Source of the DNA: Ancylomarina longa
GTDB taxonomy: Bacteria; Bacteroidota; Bacteroidia; Bacteroidales; Marinifilaceae
Direction of reading: 5' to 3'
DNA: 64,000 bases
Assembly: GCF_003996985.1 (NCBI RefSeq)
Contig: NZ_RJJX01000001.1
Coordinates: 434,001 to 498,000, forward strand
In this document: positions 18,490-28,109 of the stretch, piece after piece
Layout: every line of letters starts with the position of its first letter
How positions within the stretch are numbered: position 1 is the stretch's first letter
Position numbers and translations under genes: made by a program
The notes under the pieces: generated by a model
What the model saw: only the letters and a program-made list of their open reading frames with translations
Told to the model about the DNA's origin: nothing
Databases searched by the model: none

Positions 18490-19662
18490 TTAATCTACAT
18501 ACTTTAGCTCCCGTTTCTTGCGAGCCGATATACTATCCATCACCGTTTTCATGAACGGACGATAGAACGTCCAAAAAAACATCTTCCTGTCCTTCACCTG
18601 GTTCGGATTATAAAATGCACCACTCAACTTATCAATACCATTAAAATAGGAAGAATAAATTCCCATCGGATTATCAGAAAAATCACATGCAAAATATAAA
18701 AAATGGTACTTCTGATCGTGTTCAAAAATAGCAGGAAAGCTAGTAGGAACATGATAAGCATCCATTAGTGCTTTACCAGATTTGTTCACATCAATATGAA
18801 AGTTTGCCAAAGTATAATTTCTATCATCCGTGGTATTAATCTCGAACCAATAAGGGTAAAAAATCTTCTCCGGAACATTATACTGTAACTGCGTACTTAA
18901 CTCGCTTTCCAAAATCGGAAATCGTTGATTTAAATGCGTCTTATCCTCTAATATGATGATGTGTTCCTTATTATCTACTAATACGATTCCACTTTTTTTA
19001 AATTTATATTCTTTCTTATAATTCTTCCGATACAAAGCCGGCAACCATTTCGGTATTTCCGGGTCAAGCAAAGTATCCAGGGTGCTATAATGCTTGCCTA
19101 CCCATCCACTCCATTTCACTCCCAGCAATTGCTCTGTCTGGTGCCGAAGCACTGCTGATGTTGGGGAAGCAAAAAGATTAAATTCTGCAATAATAGTTTT
19201 ACCTCTCCTTTTCAATTCTCGCAATAAATTAAAATCCCCAGCTTGTAATCCACCATACAAAAGACTTATGGTATCTTTCCCATAGTCGGGATGATCCTTC
19301 CAATTCGAATTATAAATACCGTAAGTATCTGCAAAATAGACCACATCCAACGAATCCGCAATATTTTTCAAATCCTCCTTCTTATAAACGGAAAGGTCAT
19401 TTATGGTATAAGTGCCATCAGAATGTGGATGGAATCCAACAAAGTCAGTTGCAAAATCATAGATCTCGCCATTCGATTTCACCCACCGATCTTGATTGGC
19501 TACCCAAAAGAAAGAAAGGTGTTCCGAATAAGTTGAATTTGGTGCAGTCTTATCAATCACCAAAAGGTTAATATGATTTCTATCCTCTAATTTCCAGCTT
19601 AGCCAGGAAAATACAGGAATTAGTAAAAGAAGTAGAATGAATATGCGTAGCAATTTCCACAT
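18490..19662 (-). CDS. Uncharacterised membrane-anchored protein, first gene of the GT2/CotH cluster
   Basis: Not recognised. 390 residues with an N-terminal TM anchor (~5-22) followed by a large, presumably periplasmic domain with alternating strands and helices ('INLLVIDKTAP', 'DVVYFADTYGIYN', 'RRGKTIIAEFNLFASPT'). This hints at a Rossmann- or glutamine-amidotransferase-like fold, without an obvious catalytic Cys. It ends 'KRELKYVD'. As the most upstream gene of the set it is presumably co-transcribed with the YaiO, CotH, HEAT and GT2 genes. No function is assigned. Confidence 0.7.
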   Translation of the reverse strand: MWKLLRIFILLLLLIPVFSWLSWKLEDRNHINLLVIDKTAPNSTYSEHLSFFWVANQDRWVKSNGEIYDFATDFVGFHPHSDGTYTINDLSVYKKEDLKNIADSLDVVYFADTYGIYNSNWKDHPDYGKDTISLLYGGLQAGDFNLLRELKRRGKTIIAEFNLFASPTSAVLRHQTEQLLGVKWSGWVGKHYSTLDTLLDPEIPKWLPALYRKNYKKEYKFKKSGIVLVDNKEHIIILEDKTHLNQRFPILESELSTQLQYNVPEKIFYPYWFEINTTDDRNYTLANFHIDVNKSGKALMDAYHVPTSFPAIFEHDQKYHFLYFACDFSDNPMGIYSSYFNGIDKLSGAFYNPNQVKDRKMFFWTFYRPFMKTVMDSISARKKRELKYVD

Positions 19663-19940
19663 TTGCCTATTTTTAATTAAAATTACCTATCATTCCCCTT
19701 TTTAACGGTAATAAAGTCAATTAAGTTTTATTTTTTTGATCGGTAATTTGAAATGATAGATCTATAACCTGTTTTTCCATATAACTAGATTCGTTAAGTC
19801 AGAAAATTTTGTCTGTTTTAATGCTTAAACGACTGATTTAATTTATTAAAGACATAAATTAATCCATGAGAAATAGAATTCATTGTCGTCAAACAGTCTG
19901 AATTTAAAACGCCTAATTACATCTAAATAATTACTAGAAT

Positions 19941-20291
19941 ATGTTACAAAAAGAAAGCAAAAAATTAGTAGTCTTATGGACAAGTGGAGATCGAGAGATT
20001 GCCTTAAAGATGGTTTATCCCTACACCTATAATTCTATCAAAATGAATTGGTGGGAAGAAGTTACTTTTATTATTTGGGGATCGTCTACAAAATTACTGA
20101 GCGAAGACACTGAATTGCAAGCCTATATTGCCAGAATGAAAGAGATTGGAATACGGCTGGAGACATGTAAGTTCTGTGCCGATTCCTATGGCGTATCCGA
20201 TATTCTGGACAAGTTAGGAATTGAAGTAAAATATATGGGGGAACCTCTCACCGAATATCTACAGAACGACTATAAAGTAATCACTTTCTAA
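19941..20291 (+). CDS. DsrE-family protein
   Basis: A 116-residue single-domain protein with the DsrE/F-like alternating alpha/beta pattern ('KLVVLWTSGDREIALKMVYPYTYN', 'EEVTFIIWGSSTKLLSED') and one conserved-looking pair of cysteines in 'RLETCKFCADSYGV'. DsrE-like proteins act in sulfur transfer in some organisms, but many stand-alone members are uncharacterised. The next gene starts 12 bp downstream, so they are probably co-transcribed. Confidence 0.78.
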   Translation: MLQKESKKLVVLWTSGDREIALKMVYPYTYNSIKMNWWEEVTFIIWGSSTKLLSEDTELQAYIARMKEIGIRLETCKFCADSYGVSDILDKLGIEVKYMGEPLTEYLQNDYKVITF

Positions 20292-20302
20292 CACCCCTTA
20301 TC

Positions 20303-20965
20303 ATGTTGAATAGTTCTATTTATGAGTTCCTTTTAGAATTAAGAGAAAACAATAATCGCGATTGGTTTCATGCCAACAAATCTAAATACGATCAGGCTAA
20401 AAAAGATTTTGAGCTTTTTATTGATTTAAGCATCGCACAAATTAAAGATATTGATCCGGACATAGCAGGACTGAATGCAAAGGACTGTATTTTCAGGATA
20501 TTTAGAGATGTACGTTTTTCCAATGATAAGCGACCTTACAAAACCAATTTTGGTGCCTTTCTTGCCAAGGGAGGAAGAAAAGGAAGGTATGGAGGATATT
20601 ATATCCATATAGAACCGGAAGAGTGTTTTTTAGGTGGTGGCTGTTATATGCCTGCACCAGCTGTTTTAAAAAAAATACGAGAGGAAATATTCCATAATCC
20701 GGAGACTTTTAAGTCAATCATTGAAGATCCGGACTTTAAAAGTAACTATCCCGAACTCTATGGAGACAAATTAAAAACGGCACCACGAGGATTCCCCAAG
20801 GATTTCAAGGACATCGATTTGCTAAATTACAAGAGCTATGCCGTTGGTAAAAAAGTGCCGGATGCTATCGTTACTTCGTCACAATTTCCAACAGAAATCG
20901 ATCAAGCCTTTAAAGCATTATATCCATTAAATCATTTTTTGAACGATATTATCCTGGATCTGTAA
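20303..20965 (+). CDS. DUF2461 (TIGR02453-type) protein
   Basis: A 220-residue soluble protein with the family's hallmarks: 'FLLELRENNNRDWFHANKSKYDQAKKDF' at the N-terminus, 'FRIFRDVRFSNDKRPYKTNFGAFLA' in the centre, and 'GGYYIHIEPEECFLGGGCYMP'. The family is widespread in Bacteroidota with no known activity. It lies 12 bp after the DsrE gene. Confidence 0.9.
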   Translation: MLNSSIYEFLLELRENNNRDWFHANKSKYDQAKKDFELFIDLSIAQIKDIDPDIAGLNAKDCIFRIFRDVRFSNDKRPYKTNFGAFLAKGGRKGRYGGYYIHIEPEECFLGGGCYMPAPAVLKKIREEIFHNPETFKSIIEDPDFKSNYPELYGDKLKTAPRGFPKDFKDIDLLNYKSYAVGKKVPDAIVTSSQFPTEIDQAFKALYPLNHFLNDIILDL

Positions 20966-21201
20966 ATGTAAATCTATTATTATAGCAAGCATTCTCTAAA
21001 ATTCTTTTTTAAAGACAAAATCCTATTATTGGTTGGATTTACAAAAGTATATTCCAACTTTTCATCCAAAATATCCTTACTATACAAGGAACGGTATTTT
21101 TTTATTAATCAACAAAGAATTGCATTAACAAAGAATAACATCTTTTAAGGCTTTTCCATTGTTCCTTACTTAAATCTGCGTTTACTTAGTGATGCCATAA
21201 A

Positions 21202-21807
21202 ATGAAGATGCAGCAGAACAATAATTTCATAGAAGAAGTAGAAAAGTATGTCGGTAAATTGCTTGAAAAATTACCGGCAGAACTTTGTTATCACAATCTC
21301 AAACATACCTTGGAAGTTGTTGAAGCAAGTAAGAACCTGGCCGTAGAATCGGGATTATCTGCTGAACATACTGAAATTGTAATCATTGCTGCCTGGTTTC
21401 ATGACTGTGGTCACACCATCACTTATTTTGGACACGAAGAAGCCGGAATGGAGATCGCTAAAAACTTTTTAAATAAAATAGAGTATCCTTCAGATCACAC
21501 ACAGGAAGTCCTTCGCTGTATCGCTTGCACCAAATATCCTTCTCAGCCACAAAATGAAATGCAAAAAGTACTTTGCGATGCAGATATGTTTCATCTCACT
21601 TTTGATGATTACGAATACAGAAGCATGAAATTAAAAGAAGAACTGGAAGCTGTCACTCACAAAGAAATCCCTTTTCAGCATTGGTGCGACACAAATTTAG
21701 AGTTTTTAGAAGATCATTGTTATTTTACCAATTACGGAAAGAAAATATTGACCTTTTTTAAGGAAAGCAATCTTAAAAAATTTTTACATGATTACTGTAA
21801 TCATTAA
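21202..21807 (+). CDS. HD-domain metal-dependent phosphohydrolase
   Basis: A 201-residue helical protein with the HD metal-binding pattern: His31/His35 in 'HNLKHT', the His67-Asp68 pair in 'AAWFHDCGH', and later 'CDADMFHLTFDD' supplying a further Asp. Such domains hydrolyse phosphate esters, often of nucleotides. The substrate is unknown. It has its own upstream gap of 236 bp. The ATG at 21202 is used; a second in-frame ATG two codons later is also possible. Confidence 0.88.
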   Translation: MKMQQNNNFIEEVEKYVGKLLEKLPAELCYHNLKHTLEVVEASKNLAVESGLSAEHTEIVIIAAWFHDCGHTITYFGHEEAGMEIAKNFLNKIEYPSDHTQEVLRCIACTKYPSQPQNEMQKVLCDADMFHLTFDDYEYRSMKLKEELEAVTHKEIPFQHWCDTNLEFLEDHCYFTNYGKKILTFFKESNLKKFLHDYCNH

Positions 21808-22066
21808 AAAAATAGTGCTTTGTCTCTATTTTAATATCCTGATGCTAAAGAAATAGTCTTCCCCCAAGGCATCCTGGCCTTCCTCCTTTTGTTCCTTCTT
21901 AATTTCTTATGCACTAATAAATCAAGCTTAAACTGATAAATATCCCAATTAACAAGCAATTATATATTGCTTGTTTTCCTTCTTCTATAAGTTATCAATA
22001 TAGAATCATTCTTATTTTAAATTTAGATATATTTAATTCACCTATAAATATAATATATCTAATCTT

Positions 22067-24040
22067 ATGAAACACCTAAATTTACCAGTTACCTTATCCC
22101 TTTTTATCCTCCTATTGGTGGATTGTTCTAATTTATATGCTATAAAAGATCCTATTAAATTTGGCAAAGTAAGCATAGAAGAACTCCAAATGAAAACTTA
22201 TCAGAAAGACACTTCTGCGGTAGCTGTCTATCTTTGTGATTATGGCGTAAGTGATATTACATTTCGAAACGATGTTGGATTCCTATTTATTTACACCAGA
22301 ACCCTTCGTATCAAAATACTAAAAGATAAAGGGCTTGATTACGGTACCTTTAGCTTTGGTTACAATAAAAATAGCAGTCATGTTTCTTTAACCAGAGCAT
22401 GTACCTATAATCTCGAAAATGGAAAAGTTGTAAAATCGAAACTCTCTGGTAAGGATAAAATTTTAGAGAAGACTTCGGAGAATTACTATAGCTATAAATT
22501 TACCCTTCCTAATGTTAAGGTTGGCTCCGTTGTGGAATTCATGTATCAGGTTAGCTCAGATGTTTCCTGGAGTTTACGGCCCTGGTATTTTCAGAAAGAT
22601 ATACCTGTAGCCTGGAGTGAATACCGTGTATCTATTCCGGAATACTTCAACTTTAAAAGAAATGCAAAAGGATATCTTCCCTTCCAGATCAATGAGCATG
22701 ATTATTCCAATGGTATTGCTTATAAGGAAAATTATTCTATTGACAATTACCGATGGGTTGTAAAAGATGCACCTGCCTTTAAAAAGGAACCTTACGCTAC
22801 CACCAGCAAAAACTTTAAATCCGCTATTGAATTTGAAATAGCAGGATATAAGGGTTTTAATGGCATCTACCATGACAAGACCGGTAGCTGGAAAAAAATC
22901 AATAAAATATTAATGGAAAGCGATGATTTTGGCTTGCAGTTGAGAACAGGAGGATTTTTAAAAGATGTAGTTACCGACATTAATGCCAAAGGAGGAACAA
23001 ATCAAGAAAAAATGATGGCTGCATTCGATTATATCAAATCGAATATGAAATGGAACGAATATAATAGCGCTTTCACTACTACCACATTAAGAGCCGCTTT
23101 TAAAGAAAAAAAAGGAAATGTGGGAGATATTAATCTGATGCTGGTTGTACTTCTCAACAAATTGGGTATACATGCAGATCCAGTAATCCTAAGTACACGT
23201 AACAACGGCTTATTAAGCCTCGTTTCCCCCAGCCTTGGAAAATTCAACTATGTGATTGCCTGCTGTAAGATAGACAATAAACAAATCCTTTTGGATGCCA
23301 CAGATTCCAATTGCCCTTGCAATCTATTGCCATTAAGATGTATCAATGACAAAGGGAGGTTGATTAGTAGTGCAGGTTCCTATTTTGTAAACATCGGAGC
23401 CAGGAACAGATACAAATCTGTTACCATTGCAAAGCTAAACCTTTCGGAGGATGGAAATGTTGATGGAGATTTGATGTTCTCCTACAAAGGACATGCTGCG
23501 CTTAATTTCAGAAATGAAATGAAAGATAAATCTACCGAAGAGATACAGGAGAGTCTGGCTAAAGAATATTCCAATATTAATATCGAAGAGCTTGAATTAA
23601 AAAATATGGATCAGGTGGAAAAACCTATTCAAACTAAGCTACAGATAGAACTTGCAGAAGAACCTGAATCCGGAGTAGATAGAATTTATTTTAATCCCTT
23701 TATTGTTGGCAAAACGGAATCGAATCCCTTTACACTGGAAGAAAGGAAATATCCTGTTGACTACGGTTATCCAATTGATAAAACCTTTATGTTAGAATTA
23801 ACAGTACCTGAAGGGTATGCTTTGGAAACCACTCCAACTCCTGTCCGAATTAGTCTACCCGGGAAATCGGGACAATACCTATATTCTGTGGCGCAAAATG
23901 GCAATAAAATAATTGTTACCAGCAGATTTAAAATTAACAAACGACAGTTTCTATTCAATGAATATGCTAACCTGAAGGAGTTTTATAATCTAGTTGTTGC
24001 GAAAAATGCAGAAATGCTGGTCATCAAAAAAACCTCCTAA
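22067..24040 (+). CDS. DUF3857 / transglutaminase-like secreted protein lacking the catalytic cysteine
   Basis: A 657-residue protein with signal peptide (~1-25), an N-terminal DUF3857 beta domain (~50-250) and a transglutaminase-like region (~310-440). Where active relatives carry 'GDCKD', this one reads 'KGNVGDINLMLVVLLNKLGI', so the nucleophilic Cys is missing and it is probably a non-catalytic binding protein. A C-terminal beta domain follows ('GVDRIYFNPF', 'DYGYPIDKTF'). The ATG at 22067 follows an A/T-rich leader. It is the first of two DUF3857 genes in tandem. Confidence 0.85.
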   Translation: MKHLNLPVTLSLFILLLVDCSNLYAIKDPIKFGKVSIEELQMKTYQKDTSAVAVYLCDYGVSDITFRNDVGFLFIYTRTLRIKILKDKGLDYGTFSFGYNKNSSHVSLTRACTYNLENGKVVKSKLSGKDKILEKTSENYYSYKFTLPNVKVGSVVEFMYQVSSDVSWSLRPWYFQKDIPVAWSEYRVSIPEYFNFKRNAKGYLPFQINEHDYSNGIAYKENYSIDNYRWVVKDAPAFKKEPYATTSKNFKSAIEFEIAGYKGFNGIYHDKTGSWKKINKILMESDDFGLQLRTGGFLKDVVTDINAKGGTNQEKMMAAFDYIKSNMKWNEYNSAFTTTTLRAAFKEKKGNVGDINLMLVVLLNKLGIHADPVILSTRNNGLLSLVSPSLGKFNYVIACCKIDNKQILLDATDSNCPCNLLPLRCINDKGRLISSAGSYFVNIGARNRYKSVTIAKLNLSEDGNVDGDLMFSYKGHAALNFRNEMKDKSTEEIQESLAKEYSNINIEELELKNMDQVEKPIQTKLQIELAEEPESGVDRIYFNPFIVGKTESNPFTLEERKYPVDYGYPIDKTFMLELTVPEGYALETTPTPVRISLPGKSGQYLYSVAQNGNKIIVTSRFKINKRQFLFNEYANLKEFYNLVVAKNAEMLVIKKTS

Positions 24041-24105
24041 ATCAATTCGATATAATCATCACATTCTATCCTGGAGATTCGTAAGTAATCCAATCACTTG
24101 ATACA

Positions 24106-24126
24106 ATCATCATCATCATCATCATG
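24106..24126. repeat. Short ATC trinucleotide run
   Basis: About seven consecutive ATC units between the two DUF3857 genes. It lies in the intergenic leader and is followed by a 9-bp stem-loop (TGAAAGATG 24167-24175 with CATCTTTCA 24185-24193) just before the next gene; the loop has no T-tail. Confidence 0.6.
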
Positions 24127-24217
24127 CGAATTACTGAAATGATCCATGAATAACATGTTAAACATCTGAAAGATGTCTTTTAGGCATCTTTCATCCTCCA
24201 TATAAAAATACAATCAG

Positions 24218-26146
24218 ATGAAATTAAAAAACTACCTATTTCTCCTTTTAATATTTTGTTACTCCATTAATGGATATGCAAAAAAAGATACAATATACCC
24301 TTGTTCTTCTATACCTGCTGATTTAAAAACCAATGCAAATGCTGTAATTCGCTATGAATCTACGCTGTTGACAATTTTATCAAAGAGTAAGTCTGTTAGC
24401 GAATATAAAACAGTGGTGAGTATTCTCAACGAAAATGGTAATGATTTTGGAAATGTTGAAATTTATTTCGATAAGGAATCCCCCATTTTTCAACTTCAAA
24501 TTAACATCTATGATGCCAATGGAAAGCTAATAGAAAAGGTGAAGAATAGTGAAATAAAAGAATACAGCGCATCCGGCAGTTCCCTGTTTACGGATAATAG
24601 GGTGATGTATTACGAACCAGTTCAAAAGAATTATCCCTATACCGTAGTTTATTCCTACAAACAAAACAACAATGAATATCTAAATCATGACTCCTGGTAT
24701 CCCTATGGAGGATATCGGTGTGCCATTCAGTATTCCCAGTTTAAGGTAATAACCGATGCTGAAGAAAATTTCCGTTACAAAGCTTACTTTCTGGATCAGG
24801 AACCAATTACTGCAAGTGTAAATGGACATAAAAGTTATTTTTGGAAATTAGAAAATCTCCCGGCGCTTAAATCAGAGCCCTATTCTCCTCCATTCTTTGC
24901 TACTGTGCCCAAAGTGCTTTGTGCTCCCAACAATTTTGAGATGGATAAGGTAGATGGTAAAATGGACAGCTGGAATCATTTTGGTAAATGGTTTTCTGCA
25001 CTCAACCAGGAACGCGATGTATTAGACGAAGCCACCATAGCAAAGATTAATGATTTGGTTAAAGACTGTAAGACAGATAAAGAAAAGGTAAAAGTTTTAT
25101 ATCAATACTTACAAGGTAAAACCAGATATGTGAGTATTCAGATAGGTATTGGTGGATGGCAGCCATTTACAGCTCAATCGGTAGAAGACAAGGCCTATGG
25201 TGATTGTAAGGCCCTATCGAATTACATGAAATCTATTCTAAAAACAGTACACATTCCGGCTTATTATACTTTGGTGAAAGCAGGAAATTCTGCTATTGCC
25301 ATCGACACTGGTTTTGTTCGCAACTTTGCTACCCATGCAATTCTAATGGTGCCACTTCAACAGGATACCATTTGGTTGGAATGTACAAGCAAAACACAAG
25401 CCTGTGGATTTCTAGGCTCGTTCACGGATGATCGGGATGTACTTTGTATTACCGATGCAGGAGGAAAAATCATACACACTCCTGCCTACTCTATGCTTGA
25501 AAATGAACAAAGCCGAAAAGCCATAGTAAAAGTACTGCCCAATGGCAATGCAGAAGCTCACGTATCTACCGTTTATAGTGGAATTCAGTACGAGAATATT
25601 TCCAATTTATACAACGAAGGTCTGGAGGATCAGAAAAAGAAATTATACAAATCTATCAAGCTTCCGGATTTCAAAATCAACACTTTACACATCAATCAGG
25701 AAAAAACCAGAATTCCCTCTTCCGTATTAGAATTAGATCTGGACATTCGAAATTATGCCTCTAAATCCGGAGAACGGCTCTTTATTCCCTTAAACTTATT
25801 GAATAGATCGACTTATATCCCCAAGAAAATTAAAAACCGAAGAACCTCTATCCTGATGAATAGAGCCTATTGTGATACCGATTCTATTGTCTTCGAAATC
25901 CCGTCAGGATACGAAATGGAGAGTATCCCTGTAAAAAAATCCATCCATTCAGATTTTGGAAACTACGAAAGGGAAGTCATCCAAACGAATCAACATCTTA
26001 CTTATATTCGGAAAGTTCAATTCAAAAAAGGAGAATTTCCGGCGGACCGGTACGAGGATTTTCGGAATTATCAGAAAGCAAAGGTGAGAGCCGATAAAGC
26101 AAGATTGGTTCTGAAGAAAACTCCTTTGTTATCTAGTCAGCCATAA
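24218..26146 (+). CDS. DUF3857 / transglutaminase-core secreted protein with intact cysteine
   Basis: A 642-residue protein with signal peptide (~1-21, '...CYSINGYAKK'), DUF3857 domain (~35-230) and a transglutaminase core (~270-400). The catalytic Cys is present in 'AYGDCKALSNYMKSIL', and a plausible catalytic His in 'FATHAILMVPL'; the Asp position is less clear ('WLECTS'). A C-terminal beta domain follows. It is paired with the Cys-less paralogue upstream; both are presumably periplasmic. A hairpin terminator follows. Confidence 0.87.
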   Translation: MKLKNYLFLLLIFCYSINGYAKKDTIYPCSSIPADLKTNANAVIRYESTLLTILSKSKSVSEYKTVVSILNENGNDFGNVEIYFDKESPIFQLQINIYDANGKLIEKVKNSEIKEYSASGSSLFTDNRVMYYEPVQKNYPYTVVYSYKQNNNEYLNHDSWYPYGGYRCAIQYSQFKVITDAEENFRYKAYFLDQEPITASVNGHKSYFWKLENLPALKSEPYSPPFFATVPKVLCAPNNFEMDKVDGKMDSWNHFGKWFSALNQERDVLDEATIAKINDLVKDCKTDKEKVKVLYQYLQGKTRYVSIQIGIGGWQPFTAQSVEDKAYGDCKALSNYMKSILKTVHIPAYYTLVKAGNSAIAIDTGFVRNFATHAILMVPLQQDTIWLECTSKTQACGFLGSFTDDRDVLCITDAGGKIIHTPAYSMLENEQSRKAIVKVLPNGNAEAHVSTVYSGIQYENISNLYNEGLEDQKKKLYKSIKLPDFKINTLHINQEKTRIPSSVLELDLDIRNYASKSGERLFIPLNLLNRSTYIPKKIKNRRTSILMNRAYCDTDSIVFEIPSGYEMESIPVKKSIHSDFGNYEREVIQTNQHLTYIRKVQFKKGEFPADRYEDFRNYQKAKVRADKARLVLKKTPLLSSQP

Positions 26147-26217
26147 AAGGATCTTAAAACCAGTAGATATTCCTACTAATAAGCTAGCAAGGATTGCCTC
26201 CAATCCGATAGAAAAAT

Positions 26218-26275
26218 AAACCAGCCTAATTAAAGAGTAGAATTTCTCTCCCTAATTAGGCTGGTTTAATTCTTT
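26218..26275. terminator. Bidirectional terminator between DUF3857 gene and response-regulator gene
   Basis: AAACCAGCCTAATTA (26218-26232) and TAATTAGGCTGGTTT (26253-26267) form a perfect 15-bp stem. T-rich tails are present on both strands (AATTCTTTT on plus, ATTTTTC on minus). It separates convergent genes. Confidence 0.85.
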
Positions 26276-26360
26276 TATGCTGCAGGTTTTTGCACTTATC
26301 CAAATAGAAATGCACTTAGGAAAGCTAAATGAATCCCACAAGGTCATATATTACGCTATT

Positions 26361-27530
26361 CTAATATTCTGGTAACAGGAAAGAAACACGAACTCCGCCT
26401 TCCTCTAAATTTTCAACTTCCACATCGGTTTTATGAAGATCCATTACCAACTTAACTACTACCAGACCAGGAGTGAATCTTTTAAAATTATGATTGTGAT
26501 CCTCCTTTTTAAGCTCGAAAAAGCGGAATGTATAATCAACTTCTGTCGGTGCAAAATGTACTCCTCTATCCTGAACAAAGATATTCACTTTCGGACCTTT
26601 TAATTCAGCTCCAATGGTAACTTCTGATTTTGGGGGAGCATTAGTAATGGCATTCTCTATCAATTTTTCCAGACTGATTTCCAACAACTTCTCATCCGCA
26701 CGAACGATATAGTTTCGAGGAATATTCATCTTCACTTTCACCTTACGCTGATTACTTAAAGACTTCAACTTATCCGCGCTGTTTTTTGCAATCTCATGCA
26801 CCGGAATTCCCAAGACCTTCATTTCATATCTATCGAAGCGTAAAGCAGAGAGTAGTAAAGCCATATCTGAAACCCCAATTAGCTTTTCACAAGCCTGGCG
26901 AATAAAGCGTACATATCTTAAATTGGTTTTGTTCTTAATGGCATATTCGAGCATCTCTACAAAACCGACGATTCCATTCAATGGTTCCCGAAGTTCTGTG
27001 GACATCAGCGAAAGAAAATCATTCTTTGCCTCCTCCAGGGAAGAAAGATGCTTATTGGCTCGCGTCAGGTCTTGATTCATTTCCTCCAATTCAAGGGTTC
27101 GAACCGCAACCTTCCCCTCTAAATCCATATTCATGAATTTCAACGCCTCGTTTTTATGCTTCAGATCCAAATGGGTATTCACCCTGGCTATCAACTCCTG
27201 AGAATTGAATGGCTTCGTCACATAATCCTGAGCACCCACCTCAAAGCCTTTGATGATTGCCTCCTCATCCACCTTGGCAGTTAGGAATATGATCGGAATA
27301 TCTTTGGTTTTATTTTTTGATTTTAAAAACTGACAAACCTCATAGCCATCCATTTCCGGCATCATGATGTCTAATAAAATCAGATCAAAACTATTGGAAA
27401 TACATAAACTTATTGCATCTTTTCCATTTAAAGCATAGGTAATTTCGAAAGACTCGTGGGAAAGAATAGACTGTAAAACTTTAATATTATCAGGAATATC
27501 ATCTACAATGAGGATCTGATGCTTCTTCAT
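26361..27530 (-). CDS. Response regulator fused to a degenerate histidine-kinase module
   Basis: A 389-residue protein. Residues 1-120 are an intact receiver domain ('ILIVDDIPDN', phospho-acceptor Asp54 in 'LLDIMMPEMDG', Lys106 in 'VTKPF'). A coiled-coil linker (~122-170) leads to an H-box-like 'FLSLMSTELREPLNGI', in which the phospho-acceptor His is replaced by Thr178. The ATPase half is also damaged: the G1 box reads 'DRGVHF' instead of DxGxG, and the G2 box 'TPGLVVVKLV' has lost its glycines. It probably works as a phosphorylation-gated binding protein rather than a kinase. It is a single gene. Confidence 0.87.
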   Translation of the reverse strand: MKKHQILIVDDIPDNIKVLQSILSHESFEITYALNGKDAISLCISNSFDLILLDIMMPEMDGYEVCQFLKSKNKTKDIPIIFLTAKVDEEAIIKGFEVGAQDYVTKPFNSQELIARVNTHLDLKHKNEALKFMNMDLEGKVAVRTLELEEMNQDLTRANKHLSSLEEAKNDFLSLMSTELREPLNGIVGFVEMLEYAIKNKTNLRYVRFIRQACEKLIGVSDMALLLSALRFDRYEMKVLGIPVHEIAKNSADKLKSLSNQRKVKVKMNIPRNYIVRADEKLLEISLEKLIENAITNAPPKSEVTIGAELKGPKVNIFVQDRGVHFAPTEVDYTFRFFELKKEDHNHNFKRFTPGLVVVKLVMDLHKTDVEVENLEEGGVRVSFLLPEY

Positions 27531-27880
27531 TTTTAGTTATTTATAGGGAGAAATAGATATTGTTTCAAAACAGCAAACAAAGGATAAAATCGATCTCTAA
27601 AATTTGCGATCCCTAAATATAAGAGATAAATCTCAACTAGCGTAGGTCAATTCCTAAAAAGAAGCAAATATACCTAAGAGAAGACTCTTATTTAGATTAT
27701 TTATTAACAGTTTAGCAAAACTGACAACTCCTACGCTCTTCAAAAATAAGAATCGTAGTTGCTGCTTCCATGCAAAGGTTTCCATTCCTACAACAAACTA
27801 ATATTTCCACATACAGTAAATAATCAAGCGTGAATAAATCTTTTTAATAGATTAAAACTCAAACTTGGCAGCTTTGACAC
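27531..27880. other. Non-coding gap upstream of the response-regulator gene
   Basis: A/T-rich sequence without a convincing frame. It presumably contains the leader and promoter of the minus-strand response-regulator gene (a TATCCTTTG lies near 27580 on the minus strand, one base longer than the consensus). Confidence 0.4.
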
Positions 27881-27911
27881 TTTGCAATCTGATTATTTCA
27901 ATGTAATTTTA
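27881..27911 (+). promoter_or_regulatory. Probable promoter of the 47-residue small gene
   Basis: TTTG (27881-27884), 19 nt, then TAATTTTA (27904-27911), one base off the Bacteroidota TAnnTTTG box. The small gene's ATG lies 39 nt downstream. Confidence 0.5.
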
Positions 27912-27949
27912 CAATTCATTATCACACTACTATTACAAAAATAATTAAC

Positions 27950-28093
27950 ATGGAATTGGAAAACTTACCACAAGAGATTGCCGACGCAATCAGAAAAGGT
28001 GCAAAAACCAATCAATTGATCCAAATGGCAAACCAATTATTGGAAAATGGAGATCAGGAAAATGCAGCTATAGTATTAGATTATTGCATTTAA
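27950..28093 (+). CDS. Small 47-residue protein of unknown function
   Basis: ATG at 27950 to TAA at 28091-28093. It begins MELENLPQEIADAIRKGAKT and ends in LDYCI. The protein is predicted fully helical, acidic and glutamine/asparagine-rich, with no membrane segment. Support comes from context: a promoter-like element 39 nt upstream and a hairpin 17 nt downstream make a complete monocistronic unit. The family is not recognised. Confidence 0.6.
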   Translation: MELENLPQEIADAIRKGAKTNQLIQMANQLLENGDQENAAIVLDYCI

Positions 28094-28109
28094 TGCCTCC
28101 CAATTGACA

